Shown here one piece after another: positions 22,261 to 36,065 of a stretch of 64,000 bases of DNA. The stretch spans positions 2,051,501-2,115,500 of the forward strand of contig JACCIC010000039.1 of NCBI GenBank assembly GCA_018907035.1, read 5' to 3'. The notes beneath the pieces are model-generated. The model saw nothing but the letters and a program-made list of their open reading frames with translations. It was not told the DNA's origin and searched no databases. Source of the stretch: Sycobia sp. Sy_11 (Eukaryota; Arthropoda; Insecta; Hymenoptera; Epichrysomallidae). Each line of letters opens with the position of its first letter. Position 1 is the first letter of the stretch. A program made the position numbers and the translations under genes.

Positions 22261-23489
22261 TCAAGATATCGTGCAAGAATTTCGACCCACGCAACTTGTA
22301 TGTGTATCGTTAATACTTCCAGGTGAACTACCAGGTGTAGAGGATCCTCCACTACTAGGACTCGTTCCGATCATAAATCGTTGCTTTCGATTACTCAGAC
22401 TCAAAGCCTTAAAGGTGCAAAATGTTCGAGTGCTGCATGTTGTGTGAAGGCGTGGACGTAATAATGGTACTGTAGTCATGGCGTAGGATTTCAAGTGAGA
22501 CTTGACAGAAGCAGGTAAAGGTAGTTGTTCAATGCCATAAACCGTAGTTCTGGCTACAATTGCACGGCAAGCCAGCTCTTGAAGGCTGACAACTAGAAAT
22601 TAAAAAGAAACAAATTTACTTGAAATTATTCTAATTTTAAAATTAGTGTATAAATTTTTACAAAACATGAAATTCGTTTAATTATTAATTCTAAATGATA
22701 AAAATAATTTTACCTTTATTAGATCTCCAAAGACGTTCCATTCCATTACGATGAAGTACCATTCTGGACAACTCTGAAAAGCTCTCCCTTATGTTAAAGT
22801 CACACAAGGGTGACACTTCAAAGAAAGACATGCCATTTTTAGCAGCGTATAATTCAGCATCACGTTCACTGACTTGTCTTTTGAAAGCCAAATGAAGACG
22901 ATTACCTACTAATACTTTTGGTACTCCAGGGGCTTGCTGTTTCGATACAAATAATATAACCAACTTAATAACTTCGTATTACTGAATATTATTCTTAAAT
23001 GACAAAAATGTTACCTTTTCTACTTCCTTTAGCCAACGGTCTATTCCATCAAAAGACCATTTATTTGTTATGTCATAAACCAAAAGAATTCCCTGAGCTC
23101 CCCTGGAATAAGATCTTATAATGGTACAAAATCGTCCTTGGCCGGATGTATCCCATAATTGCAATTTCACTCTCTTTCCATCCAATAAGATAGTTGTAGT
23201 TTTATAAGCTACATTATCAAATAATAAGAATAAATTAATTTTCAAATACATTTAGTGAAAATATAAAATAGAATGAAAACTCACCACTACCGCTGCAAAA
23301 TGGTGATTCGAAGGCACCATCCTCCAGGCCGCTAAGAATCTCTTGTTTCCCTACATCGCTGTCACCCACGAGGAGAAATTTAAGAAGATAATCATACTGT
23401 TTCTCTTGCCTTGCCTTGGTATTGTTGTTGTTGTTGTTGTTGCTAGATGTCTTGGGGGCATTAACAACACTATCCTCTCCTGCTGCCAT
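22261..23489 (-). CDS. Rab40: Rab40 GTPase with SOCS box
   Basis: Product: Rab40-family small GTPase whose C-terminal SOCS box recruits Elongin B/C and Cullin5 to form a ubiquitin ligase; vertebrate members act on membranes and the cytoskeleton. Exons 23489-23285, 23208-23015, 22936-22714, 22592-22261 chain in phase (1,0,1) to 317 residues. The first in-frame ATG is used. Seen: an Asn-run N-terminal extension (about 17-23), the P-loop GDSDVGK at 42-48, the switch II region [40 protein letters not shown] in place of the usual NKxD motif, the SOCS box from residue 208 ([11 protein letters not shown], then the LPLP Cul5-type motif), and a C-terminal CAAX-type CTIS matching the CKIS end of vertebrate Rab40 proteins. 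The P-loop lysine is followed by Gln rather than Ser/Thr; Rab40 proteins generally lack that Ser/Thr. Length exceeds human Rab40C (281) because of the N-terminal extension and a Ser/Thr/Gly-rich linker before the tail. Confidence 0.95.
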
Positions 23490-23692
23490 GATAGCCTGGA
23501 GCTGCAGTCCTCGCTGAGCATACTGCAAGCTCGCAGTTTTGATACCCTACAAACGCTCTTGTTAAAAATGCGTTTTATCACAAATGAAATCTCTTTAATA
23601 GTTTCTTAAGTCCTTAAAAAAAAAAAAAAAAAAATCAAAACAAACTTTTAGTTCAGTCGCGAAGCCTCAGCTGCTCCCATTTCATGTGGTAT

Positions 23693-23694
<2 letters not shown>

Positions 23695-23734
<40 letters not shown>

Positions 23735-23735
23735 T
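23695..23735. repeat. (GA)n microsatellite
   Basis: About 18 GA units with one GAAA interruption, about 200 bases upstream of the Rab40 start codon. (GA)n can bind GAGA-type factors. Confidence 0.9.
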
Positions 23736-24734
23736 AAAAAAACTTCAACGTCCTTGAAGAAAGAAAAACGACAAGGTAGCACCAGCCAACCGGCCGAATG
23801 CACATTAAACATCTCAATAAGACTGTCTTGATAGAAAGCACACCCGATTAGAAGATAACACTTTTGATTACATCAAAAATAAGAGATCTCCATTACAATG
23901 CCGTGCAACGATAACGACACACTGCGCGCCTATATTACTCCGCGATAATCAATTAGCATGAAAAAGAAAGGAAAACAGTTAAAACCCTGCTGTTCACCGA
24001 ATGCCCATGGCGCCAGACAGCTGCACACAGGCAGTCACGAACACATATATACAATTATCGTATACACGATATTCCACTTTTCCACTATGCAAGTCAGGCA
24101 AGTTATAATGCAACTCTACAGCTGCTCTCGGCGATCAGAACAGTTTGGCGCAATAACGCTGCCCTTATATGAGACACGCCGTTGCAATAATGTTCGACCT
24201 GTACTTTTGCTGCGATCCCAAGCAATTTATTCTGCTTTGTTTATATATGCTGGGATGGTAAAACTTGCAGCGTTGCCTGAAACTCTGTATCTGCTTGTAT
24301 AATGCCTTGTGCCTGGGGACACCTCGCGCTCGCGCACGTATTACTTTGGCGAACGTCAAGATATATAAATTATACGATTATCAATATATAATAATAATGT
24401 CGCGCTCGCTGACTATTTTAGCTGGTTCTGCGTTCTCTATTCCGATCTCCTACAGCAGCGCCTAATCCGTCCTGCGTGGGCATGGAGTCGTTTTTCTTCT
24501 CGCATCGGCATCAAAAACCTCACGAGGCAAGTCCCCGTCTCCCGTCCAGTTGCGTCCGTGTATGTGTATGTGCGCCTGTGCGCAGCCGCCAACTTGCCGA
24601 GGCCCGAGACTTGCCTTTCTGAGGTGCGCATTGGAGCGCCACCCGTGCCAGTTTTAATAACGAAAATTTCTACTAAATCCCTATATTGTTCCACTATAAA
24701 TTTGCTACTAAAATTAACCTCCCGCATAAGCAGC

Positions 24735-24742
24735 TATATAAG
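24735..24742 (+). promoter_or_regulatory. TATATAAG, possible plus-strand TATA box
   Basis: TATATAAG preceded by GC-mixed sequence, with a weak initiator-like TCATCT at 24770. No downstream ORF. It may be chance in an AT-rich genome. Confidence 0.2.
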
Positions 24743-27700
24743 GTAGACCAGGATAGTCCGTGGAAGTGATCATCTGATAACACACGATACGGGTCCATTA
24801 TTTAGGCCCACTTTATGAATTGAACGAAAAATTCCCACGAATTAACGTATTTTCAGATATATTATTAGTGATAGCTGTAGTAGATGGCGCTCTAGTCGGT
24901 TTTCTTTGCATCCTTGCATATAATCATCTGTCGTTACTTGGCGGGTGGGGGAAGGGGGCGCAGGATCTTGGATCTTCGTAGGAGTCGCCAAGCCCGCCAG
25001 AATTTGATTAAAAAATTAGGACAATCTACGTGATGATACTTGATTGGCGCACAATGTAATTTTGCAATATATAAAATTCCGAAAAACTGAATTTTACTAT
25101 ATTATTCCATACAGTCTGATCAGTACTATATGATAGATATACTTCTACGTCTTCCTACAGCCTTACAATGAGATGGAAAAATAAAAATATAAATATCACA
25201 ATAAAAATTATAATCTCCCGTGCTGGGTAAAGAACGTCTTTCATGACAGCTAATAAAATACGGCTGTGTTCTCGACTCGGAAAGTAATAATCTGTTTTTA
25301 TCAGTAAATAAAAGAGATCTTAGTAAAAGCGATGAAATATATAATGGAAGATTCCCCCTAACCGCATATAGAATAATGCTCAAGTTTGATAAGGAAAAAG
25401 CATACGTGCGAAGCTTAAAACATAACCGTATATAACTCAGACAATTATTTTGAATACATACAATTTTTATAATTAGCTTCAGTTTATAATATAAAGAAAA
25501 ACTTATTTTCCTTGACGATAAAATTTTAACAATATTCATACACACTTTCAGGTGTGATTTATTTCTATTTCGTTCCGCTACATAATTAACAGCACAAATT
25601 TTCTTTTCTATGTACATTTACGCTTTCAATATAGATTTTAAGTTTTTTCCAAGAGTTTCGTATTTGTATCGTCACGCAGTATCCTATCTAAATTTCTACC
25701 CGCTGTCCTCTACAGCTCATATGTACGTATTCACTTTAGGAACTCGTAAAGTAACAGAAAGAAGGTTAAATTTAAATAAAAATTCGCATCTCTCGACGAA
25801 AATTGATACCGACTTTCGACACGTAAAAACTTATCGAAAAATGTTAAAGTGCAAGCAAATGAATCCATTCAAATGTTATGTTATTCAAATGTTAGGCTGA
25901 AAGCACAGTGCATAAATAAATAATTACCTTTATATGCTTGAACCGCGTTCGAGATAAGCCGAGCTCTGACGGAGCTCCCATATACGGCCGCAAGCGTTAC
26001 ACTTACAGGAGTCTTGCAAACTTTCGAGATTCGACATTCGGAATAAATCGGCTTTCGAATTTTTTACAGTCGTAAAACTTTAAGCTGGCGTACTAAAATA
26101 AAATTTTTTTTCTTAATTTAATTTAATTATAGAAACTATAAAGTATTAAGTTGGATATTTTTTTCAGCACACATTTTTCATCTAATACTTTTGTTTTTCA
26201 TTAATTTAAAATTATGTCTCTAAAAAGGTACGTAAAAGTAAATTTTAATAATCAACAATATTCTATATTAAGTATACTCGTTTCAACTATAATAACTATA
26301 AAATTTTCATTCATTTCTCGATTATTATGCAGTATTAATTTTTTATATAACTAAATTGCATTTTCAAACGAAAAATCTTTTTTTTCCGATTTAATTTACT
26401 GCAAATAGACTTTTTTGTCGATCTACATCACGCTCTAAATAAAGCTGTACATATTTTTTTAACGTCCAATATATAGGATACTTGATCATTAAAGTGTGGC
26501 CAAAAATGCGATAACTAGTTATCCTCTAACAAGAAATCAAAAAAAGTAGCTTTTAAACTGGTTCTTTGTTTTTTGTAGAAGCTTATTAGTGGCGGAAACA
26601 AATTTTTACGCAATTGAATTTTCTCCTAGCGAAATTTAACGCGGAAAATATACTTCTTTTACAGAAAAATAATATTCTAATGTTCAGATAAAACTAAAAA
26701 TACTAATATACAATTTACTCGTCGATATTATCATATAAAGTTCAATAAATTCAAATCGGAATTAAAATCGAGTCGTCTTATTCGACGTTTTGAAGAAGAA
26801 AAGAATGCCTTCACTAGATTTTCAGTCGAAACACATAAAGCGAAAATTTCTCGATAGACTTTCTTAGGCAAATGCCAAATATACCTTTGACTCGACGTAT
26901 TTTAAATTTATACATACACGTTGCCATTTGGAAAGTTCAACTATTTTTATCCTGTGTAGAAAAGGCAAATAATTAAGGAAAGTGTCTCGTTGTAGAATCT
27001 GTCTTGTAATTGAACAAAAATCTTCTCATTTTTAAAGCCTATATATATATACTTTTACTACAATAAAAAATCATTATCATATTATTTCGATTTATATTTT
27101 ATAGATTTATAAATGGTAGGATAATATATTTTTAATTTATATTTATTATTATTTTATTTATAAATACTGTACTTGGAACAGTCATGTTGTCAATTTTTTG
27201 CCCGTTCAATTCTAAAGAAATATTATATTTATTTTAATTGTTTATCTAATTCTAGAGCTATCTATTATTTACTAATATTTTTAAAGTAAATTTTAATGCA
27301 TTTACTTCATTATTATACAGAATTTGGCAAAACTTCGCGTATCATGAAATACGTAAAGCGTTATTTTCATTATTTGATTAAAACGATTTCACAATTTAAA
27401 TTATTATCGATAAATAATTTATCATGAAAAAAAGGAGAAAAAATTTGAAATTTACCTCAATGTACTATACGTTTTTAATAGATATTATAAATCATTATTG
27501 CGCGTTGGAAATGTTCTCGCGTCGAACAAGCACATTTTTACATAGATAGCATGTGCGCAATACTACATAATAATCTGAAAACAATTTATAAATAAGAAAG
27601 TTCAAATTTATACTTCCAATAATACAAAAAAAAAACATTATCGTTATAAAAATACCGACGTACGACGAAGTAATATTAGATAAATTAAAAAAATAAGTTT

Positions 27701-28030
27701 CATTTATTCTAAACCGTTAGTCGAAATATTTTTATTATGTACCTGCACGTTTTCGAGACTACGACAAACGTGAAGCTTATAATTCAATTTACAGCCACTG
27801 TCAATAACGCAAAAAAAAAAATATTCACCGATTCAAAAACAATGTATGCATAAGGGTTCAATAAATTATGATGAAAAAAATTGAAGCTTTTTAACCGTCA
27901 TAAGCAGTATTTATTCATTTGTAATAATCAAATCAGGTATTCGGGCACTGTATCAAGGAGATGGATTCGAAAAATCACAATTCGAATGCACGTCACTTTC
28001 GCAAACTTCATCTTCGTCTTCCTCTACTCT

Positions 28031-28034
<4 letters not shown>

Positions 28035-28079
<45 letters not shown>
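28035..28079. repeat. (TC)n microsatellite
   Basis: About 22 TC units. Confidence 0.95.
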
Positions 28080-28081
<2 letters not shown>

Positions 28082-28552
28082 CACCCGGCATTTCATTCGC
28101 ACAACTACTGTATAACTGCCGTGGCATTAAAAATCGTCTTCAGACACTATATTTATAATAGTAGTAACGTCGAGTAATTTACTTTATCTCATTTTTTTTT
28201 AGCTCAAGACTTTTTCTTAAAAACATCTATATATGTATTTATACGCGAAAGTACAATTCATTATATATATATATATATGATCCGTGGTAAAACGGACGAG
28301 GCGATACTGTCAAGGCGATTTTTTTTAACTGTCCACCCCACCCCACTCTCCCTCTCTCGCAATTTACCTCGCGTTTTTTTATGACTTCCAAAATCCATTT
28401 TTATTAATTTGTGCAATTTCGCCTCTTCCATATACACACATATGCGATGCAGCGTATATGCGCATGCACGCGCCCATGCACTCTCTCGTTCCTCCGGCGT
28501 ATCGGATTCTTTTCGAACGACGTCGAATTCCTTTCGTGATTTATTTTGCTTA

Positions 28553-28613
28553 TTTTTTGTTTTTGTTTTTTGTTTTTGTTTTTGTTTTTGTTTTTGTTTT
28601 TTTTTGTTTTTGT
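28553..28613. repeat. (GTTTTT)n tandem repeat
   Basis: About ten hexamer units GTTTTT with small variations. Confidence 0.9.
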
Positions 28614-29157
28614 TACTTCTTCGCAAAACATTCGCTGGCGTTCTACACACTGTCGTTAACAAAATTCTCGACTCTCTATATGTTTTCATTTACTTATTTT
28701 ATATTTATATCTATATGTATATCGTTGGATAAGGAAGCCGGCAAGACGGCGCGTGTATTAAGATGTCCTTCTCGCATCAGGCGCATATAATAAATACAAT
28801 TTTTGACTGCGAATGAATTCAACTAATGAGACGTGAAATATACTTATATGCGCTTGGACGTGTATAACGAGAGCTTATACATTCTTTTTCGTTTTTTTTT
28901 TTTTTTTTTTTAACTATTCGCCTTGCCTTTCCTTACAGCGATAATTAATGCATATTTTTTTTTTATACATAAGTGCTAATAGTATGCCGTAACGGTACGA
29001 ATAAAGAGATCATGTTTGCATCGCCGCACAAAGGAAAAATCGTACTTATCTTTCGCTCTCACTTTCCTACATAAGTTAATTCTAGGATTTTGCTTTTATA
29101 TATAAATCACCCTTATCTATACATTTATACATCTAAATTCTTAATTCTTAATGTTTT

Positions 29158-29208
29158 GTTGTTGTTGTTGTTGTTGTTGTTGCTGTTGCTGTTGTTGCTG
29201 TTGCTGTT
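29158..29208. repeat. (GTT)n/(GCT)n trinucleotide repeat
   Basis: GTT units changing to mixed GCT/GTT. Read on the minus strand it would be a CAA/CAG glutamine run, but the flanking frames have no protein-like content, so I treat it as non-coding. Confidence 0.85.
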
Positions 29209-32200
29209 TTTTTTTCTTGCAGCATGAATATCATTCTACTCGTTATCTTTATAATTATTATTAATATTACGATAGTTTCTATCATTATTGTTGTTATTAT
29301 GTAATTTTTTTATTACTATACACCATATCATAATGCTCGTAAAACACGCGCGCTATAACAATCGGATTTTTTTATATTCACGTGCACAATGAATACGTAT
29401 TATGCAGTTTCTTCCGTTTTTTCTCATACACACCGAGACCTTCATAGTTAAAAAAAAAAAAAAAAAAACAACGAACGAGCTCTTTATCGTCTTCTTTTAT
29501 TCTCTTTTATCGATTGATAAAAATAACTATACTTTTTCTGCTCTATAAGAGGTAATCGGTATAAATCGTAACGAATTGAATGTAATGATGCGCGTCGCTT
29601 TTTGCTCTTATTGGAGGGCTTTTGCTTGCCTAGAAGAGTTAAACATATCCGTATCAGGATATCAGCAATGCACAATTATTGATCCGTAGTTTTAAATGCA
29701 ACAAGAGTACATATCAAAATTCGAGGCGCCAGGCATTAGCTTAAATCTAATTAGTAAAATTAATAGGCGAAAATGAATAATGAGCAATGATTAATGATTT
29801 TAAAACACGGCTTTTCGAAATGACTCCAATAGTCACGTCTTATGCTATTTACAAATTTCGCTTACCGTACGTGAGTGCAATATGCTTCTAGAGAATTGAA
29901 TCTTAGAGAATGTATGTATCGAGCTTAATTTCGTACTATACAGCAAATGATTCTGTGATACTTCATATTCTCACGTTCAAAATAATAAAAGAGCAAATAT
30001 TTCATGTTATTAAGTGAAAATATTATGATTTAGTGAATTTCCCGCAGGAGCTGGTTGTATTTTATGCAACGTTTTCAGAACTATTAGCTACAATAGTTTT
30101 CAAGACAATGGTGTAAAATTCAATTTACAATTGTTTCGCTGCAATGAAATTCGAACGTTACCAAGGAAAATCTTACCAGTTATCTATATATGGTAAATTT
30201 GGCTTTCACTATTGAAAATAAATTATAGAGTGATTGTGTTTTATAAAAATCTGTTATATTTTTTGTAAAGTTTTTTTTTTATTCAATAAAATCTTGACCG
30301 CAAGTATTTAGGTCAAACAATATTATAAGAATGAGATGCGACTTCATAAACATAATTTCGTTAAATGTCAGAATCAAGCACTGAATCTGCATCGATTCAG
30401 CATTTGCTGTCGATAAACTTGAAACAATGTAGCAAGCTATTGAAATAGGTTGCCCTAATATGTTCGAGATTACAAAATGATTTATAATAGCATTCATATG
30501 GTATAAAATCTTGTTAATTTTTTTTTTTATTTTAAATTCTAGATAGTCGCATCTCTCAGTCGTATATTACTTATAATTCGCAAATATATTTTCGATTCGA
30601 AATGCAAATTGTTCTGCGTCGTGCAGCGCGTTTAAAGCGTTAGTGACAAATACATATACATAAACGAATAAATTTACGATTGCTAATTGAACGTAAAAGA
30701 TGACAAGTCTTGTTGCATACCGGTAAATCAATGAAAAGTGATAATTACTAAAAATACATGATTACATATATATGTATATTTTTTTATATACAGTCATACA
30801 ATCGTATCCGTGTAAAATCCACTGGATATACGCTTAATTCTTAACACACATTCATGCGCATACAATTTACATACAGGCAAACACGCACGCGCGTGCAAAT
30901 ATTATTGATGTAAATCTATGGGGCCCATTCGAAATGAGAAATATATATAATTTTTCATTAGTTATTTTTGTTCATAACAAGATAATTTTACGCACGTTAT
31001 AAACATGTTACGATTTAATTGAACTAACTTAAAACACATTTTATTTAATAGTGATTGTATTATATCTTTTCAAGTGTAAAAGAGAGCAAAAACATTATAA
31101 AAATTGGAATTAATCATTCGTAATAAAAAAAGCGTGACTTGATAGATTATGCATGTTCCCTATTATTCAATCGTCACTATTTTAAAAAAATTAAATGACA
31201 AATATAAATACATAATTGTTATACAAATTCTTGCTTTAATTGTATCTATTATATATTTCAATCCTTTAAATAACTGGTTATACAACCTGTAACGTTTTTC
31301 TATAATTTTCTATCATATTAATTTTACAATTCCATTGTTTACAATTTCCTAGCATTTAATATTTCTATTAATATAGAATAAAATTATGACTTTAAATCTG
31401 TTTTATAATTCGTCATTCTCGCAAAACGCTGCTAGAATGACTTCATGTTTAATTCTACGAAATCATGTGTAAACAAAGCAGATAGTATAGCACGGCACGA
31501 GCCAATCTAGCACATCACAATTCCGTCTTACTCTGCAGGACACATTCATAAACGCTGAAATTTCAGTTTCTATTTTTTTATTATCAATTTATCATTTAAT
31601 TTTTCGTGATCAATTTTTTGCTGATCCAAATTCATGCGAAAACAATTAGAGTAAGTTACCTAATTGAAACTAATCATTGCAATATTTTTAAAAATGTTCG
31701 TTCGCGAACACATTTATTCGCTATCTTAAATTTTAAATGGAGTATTACACGAAAATTATTACTACAGGTGCATGTAAAATAAACAATTATAAAAAGACAT
31801 AGACGCCATACAGTAAAGACAAACAATTACATAAAATAATAAATATGTAAACATTCTAAAAAATCCGAATAGTATAATTTACGAATTTCATTATGCATAT
31901 TACACACGTGTAAAAGTTGTAAACGTCTTTCGTCAATTTTTTTCCCCCAAAATTCTTAAGACTGCAGTGCAATTTTATTGTGATCAAGAAACGATGCACT
32001 GGCTAAACGATCGTTTATTAATATTTGACCCGGCGACCAACTACGCAATTGCGACGTAGACTACAAATATCAGAATTACAGCGCGCATCACGCACGCCTC
32101 GCATGTACAGATTGTACAATTCTAAAATATTTGAGAACTTGTCTTATCATTATTTTTTTTTTATTTTTTTTTATTATTTTACTTTGTGACTTACTTATTT

Positions 32201-32820
32201 CTTCTAATTTCTCGTGTATAAAGAAAGTCACCTCGACAAAATGTCGCGATGTCAAGACGTTGGATCACAGCCTTTTAATTCAATGTCAACAATACCGGCA
32301 GATCGTGCACACACGAGTATACATCCGGAGACGCGTTGTACAAGATTCGATCTGTTTAAAATGCATTTGTTCGTTAAAGAAAAAAAGAAGAAGGAGAAGA
32401 AGAAATTGTCTTAGTTCCAGTAACGCGATCCCGGCTTATCTCAATTTTACAAAACACATAGACGTAGTCTTAAAGCATTCGTATTGCACTGCAAGTGCTG
32501 CATATTTGAGCGTCTCTGTTATAAATGCTTTTATATTATTAAAATTAAGACTCATCAACGCTCGCTATTTAACACTAAAATTGGAGTTTCATCCGTTACA
32601 GAAGCTGAACTCTCCAATCAGGATTATACTATATACTTTCATATTATTCTTTCTCGTTAAAATACGAAAAAATCACTCTAATAAAACGAAATACATCAAG
32701 TCTTTTTTCTAGTGTCACTTGGGATCACTCAGAATCGTAGATATTTTTAGATATACAATTTTTTCACAAATTTCAATGCATTACACATGTACATACATAT
32801 ACATATACATACATGCATAT

Positions 32821-32831
<11 letters not shown>

Positions 32832-32882
<51 letters not shown>
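32832..32882. repeat. (AT)n microsatellite
   Basis: About 25 AT units, preceded by TACATA-type repeats from about 32790. Confidence 0.95.
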
Positions 32883-32885
<3 letters not shown>

Positions 32886-34244
32886 GTGCAGCAAAATTGC
32901 AAAGTGGCGGAATTCATCTCGTCGTCACAATAATAAAAACTAATGGCAGTATATTAGCATCTAATCGATCGACGAGCGCAACGCAGAGTTTCTCGTACAA
33001 CGATTCCCGAGACGATACACGAGGTATACAGCTAATGCTCCGGTTATCACATTAAATCTTGTTTCTTGTTATCACGAGCTTTAAAAACGTGACTTTGAGA
33101 AAACAGATTCTCGGCTGATTATGAATATATGCCTAGGGGGGGGGGGCTGGGAGGGGGGAAAACGATCGGTCGTTTCTTTGAATCATGCGTAAAATCTTAC
33201 AAAGTATTAAAAAGTAAAGTAAAAATAAAAGGTAAAAAACAAACGAGTAGAGAGAAGCATATAAAACTAAAATTCCGTAAAAGTACCGGTCTTCGGAGCT
33301 TTACAAAATAATCAGTACATGGAGTGAGAAAAAAAAAGAACTTAATAATACATTGATGTAATTGCGAGGAAAATAAAATGCCAGGGCAAACCAAGCTCGG
33401 GTATTGAAATAATTGCTCATCTACACCATCGAGTCTTACAGTGCTTGTATTAACTTTTGACAACGGCTGACATCTACTAACTTCTAAAATTATGTTTTTT
33501 TTTGTTGTTGTTGTTTTTTTTTTTTTTTTTTTGTTTTTTCGTTATAAACGTCGAGATATTAAAACTAGCTCGCAATCTAGTTAAGAAATTTATGTATTGT
33601 TAATGCGCTAACATTATATAAATACAAATTTTATACAATACTAAAAGTCGGCATTTTCGGCCTTTTACAAATACAAAATTTTTTGTCGATTAACTGAGAC
33701 TTCGTTGTACAATAAACCCTGCGGCAGTATTACAAAAGCGCTGTACGATAAAAATAGAAAAATTAAATTAATATTTATTTACTTATAATCGTGATGTAAG
33801 CATCGACTTTTTCTTTAGAGTACCCATGACCCTCCTTCGAGTAAAAAACATATTGAAATCAATAAGAGTAATAATATTAATAATAACAACAACAATAACT
33901 GCGCTTTGTCGTAACGATAGAACGTCCCGGATTAATCATCCGTTATCGTGCCTTATATCACTATAATCGTCGTTACTTGTAAGAAACAATAAAAAGGCCT
34001 CCTTTTAGCATTGTCAATGCATAGTCTCGGTTGACCGGAAACCGAGATAATGATGAATCGTTTCCAGAAACGGGCGCCTCGTGTGGCGCTCGCGTTGCCG
34101 ACGGGTGTACAGAAACTGTCCGAAGGGCTTGGATCGACGACCCGACGCACGACGCACTGCGAGCCCCGGCTTCCGCGCCCGAGGTGGCTGGATTTCCTCC
34201 TCCTCCTACTCCTCCACCACCACCTCGCCGAGGAGGCGAGCAGC

Positions 34245-36031
34245 TCACATCTCGGCGGCGTAGCGCCTTATGTCCTGGCAGACGTCTTTGTCGACGAGCG
34301 ACCTGTCGGAGACGCTGCCCAGCGAGCCGTGGGAGCTGTGGCTGTCGTGCGAGGAGCCGTTGCTGTGCTGCTTGACGTCCTTCAGGCTGGGAATTAAAGG
34401 GGGAAAAGAATATATATATATATATTTTTTTTTTTTACACGCGCGTACAGATGAGACAACCAACGAATTTGCGGTAAAACGCGCGCTGTCTTTCGTATTA
34501 CATTTCGGAAGAGTCTGCGGTAATCCATTATTGATCGTCTCGCATTCCGTAAGGCAAACGTCCTTGGTCTTTTTCTTCTTTTTACCTGTGCCCGATTATT
34601 GTAATATTTCAGTCCCCCAAGAAATGAAACGCAATCGAAACTTGCGCCCAATTTGCCCGTAAGATTGTAAATAAATAATTAAGAGCGCAATTCTGGAAAT
34701 TATCGTTTCTCCGATAATAAAACGATTTTCCGCGTGAACATTACGTTAAAATTTAAAATACATCAAATACTCGGTATTCGACAGCAACAAAAAAAATCGT
34801 TAACGCGTATTCGTTACCAATGATACATTCAATAATCTCCTTAATACTTGGAAAGAGATAAATCATTGCGCTAAAATTCATAATCTAAAAATCGAAAGGC
34901 ATACGCTTGAGATTACTGCACTAAACCCGGCGAAATCCGAATTCGTACGTTGAAAAATAATTGCGCGCGTCGGCCGTTTTACAAATTTTTTCGGTGTGAA
35001 AGATAAAACGAAAAGAGAGAGAGAGAGAGAGGGAGAGAGAGAGAGAAGAGGAAACTTTTAAACAATTTCAGATCGATAAAACAACGCGTAATTAATCTGA
35101 AATATTTTTTACGTTCGAATTATTGGCTCGCGAGGGCAAATCGCGTCCCAACGAGATTGTTGAAACTTGTTCGGAAAAAAAAAAAAAAAAAATCGCGCGA
35201 TTAAATTGCCTCCCGATTCAGCAGCTCGGCAGAAATACGCATAACCGACCGAACGAAAGACGCTCGATAAGAGTCAGCGAAAGCCGTATATAAACTACCA
35301 CCGCTACTACCGACACCACTGCACGGCCTTTGATCTCGACAAAGATGCCCATTTTCGTTATCTAATTGCCGAATCTTGGTGACGAATTGGGCGGCTAATT
35401 TCGCAATAATTACCACGGTCCGTCGCGTTTGACAATTGCGGGAAAATAAACGAGAGCTCCGTCACTATTAATCCTCTTCCCTAAATAATTCAGAGTAAAA
35501 GTATTATGCAATTCGCGTACAATTCTTCACTTGTGATCATTCCGATTACGTTTCGTTGTTTGTCTGTCTCTTTTTTTCTGCTCCCTCGCTTGCTCGTCTA
35601 ATCCACGCACGAGCAACGAGCGGGCTAAGTTCGTCATTGCCGTTTATCACGGCCTTATTCAGCGACGCCGGAGTCCCGCGACGAATGAGAAGAGGAAGAA
35701 GAAGAAGAAGAAGAAGCAGAAAAGGAGAGAGAGTGAGAGAGAGAGAGAGAGAAAGATGCGCGACTCACCTCAGGCCCCAGAGGGCCTTCGAGGGACACTG
35801 CGAATTGGCCTTGTCGGGGTAGGCCGTCAGCGGGGCCTCGCACGCGTCGGAGAAGTTCAGCCGCGACAGCTGCGTGTAGAGCTGATGATGATTGTTGTGC
35901 TGGTGGCCTGCCTCGTTCGCCCCGTTAATGCCCTTCGACGTTTTCATGTCGGCGAGCAGGACGCGCAGCTTGTTCGACACCTGCTGGGCCTCGTTCTCGA
36001 ACTGCTGGATTAGCTTCTGCTGGCGCTGCTG

Positions 36032-36065
<34 letters not shown>

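Larger units (their letters stand above)
23490..24760 (-). promoter_or_regulatory. Rab40 upstream region / probable 5' UTR
   Basis: Out-of-frame ATG at about 23520 just upstream of the Rab40 start, an A-rich tract (about 23615-23635), and a mixed-GC stretch at 23980-24700 that is the likely promoter. The ORFs overlapping 24437-24746 have no recognisable protein content. No splice junction for a leader exon could be fixed. Confidence 0.4.
24770..34000. other. AT-rich spacer, probably partly kinase 3' UTR
   Basis: About 9 kb with no gene that I can support. It lies 3' of the kinase gene (minus strand) and 5' of Rab40. The stretch nearest 34244 is expected to be kinase 3' UTR (TTTATT, i.e. minus-strand AATAAA, near 33770), but its end is unknown. 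The open frame at 32131-32712 (+) has a hydrophobic start and a Lys/Arg run and is not recognised as a protein. G-runs at about 33136-33161. Confidence 0.5.

Noticed and set aside
29158..29208. Possible polyGln coding exon on the minus strand
   Set aside because: Flanking sequence is AT-rich with stops, and no splice context links it to a gene.
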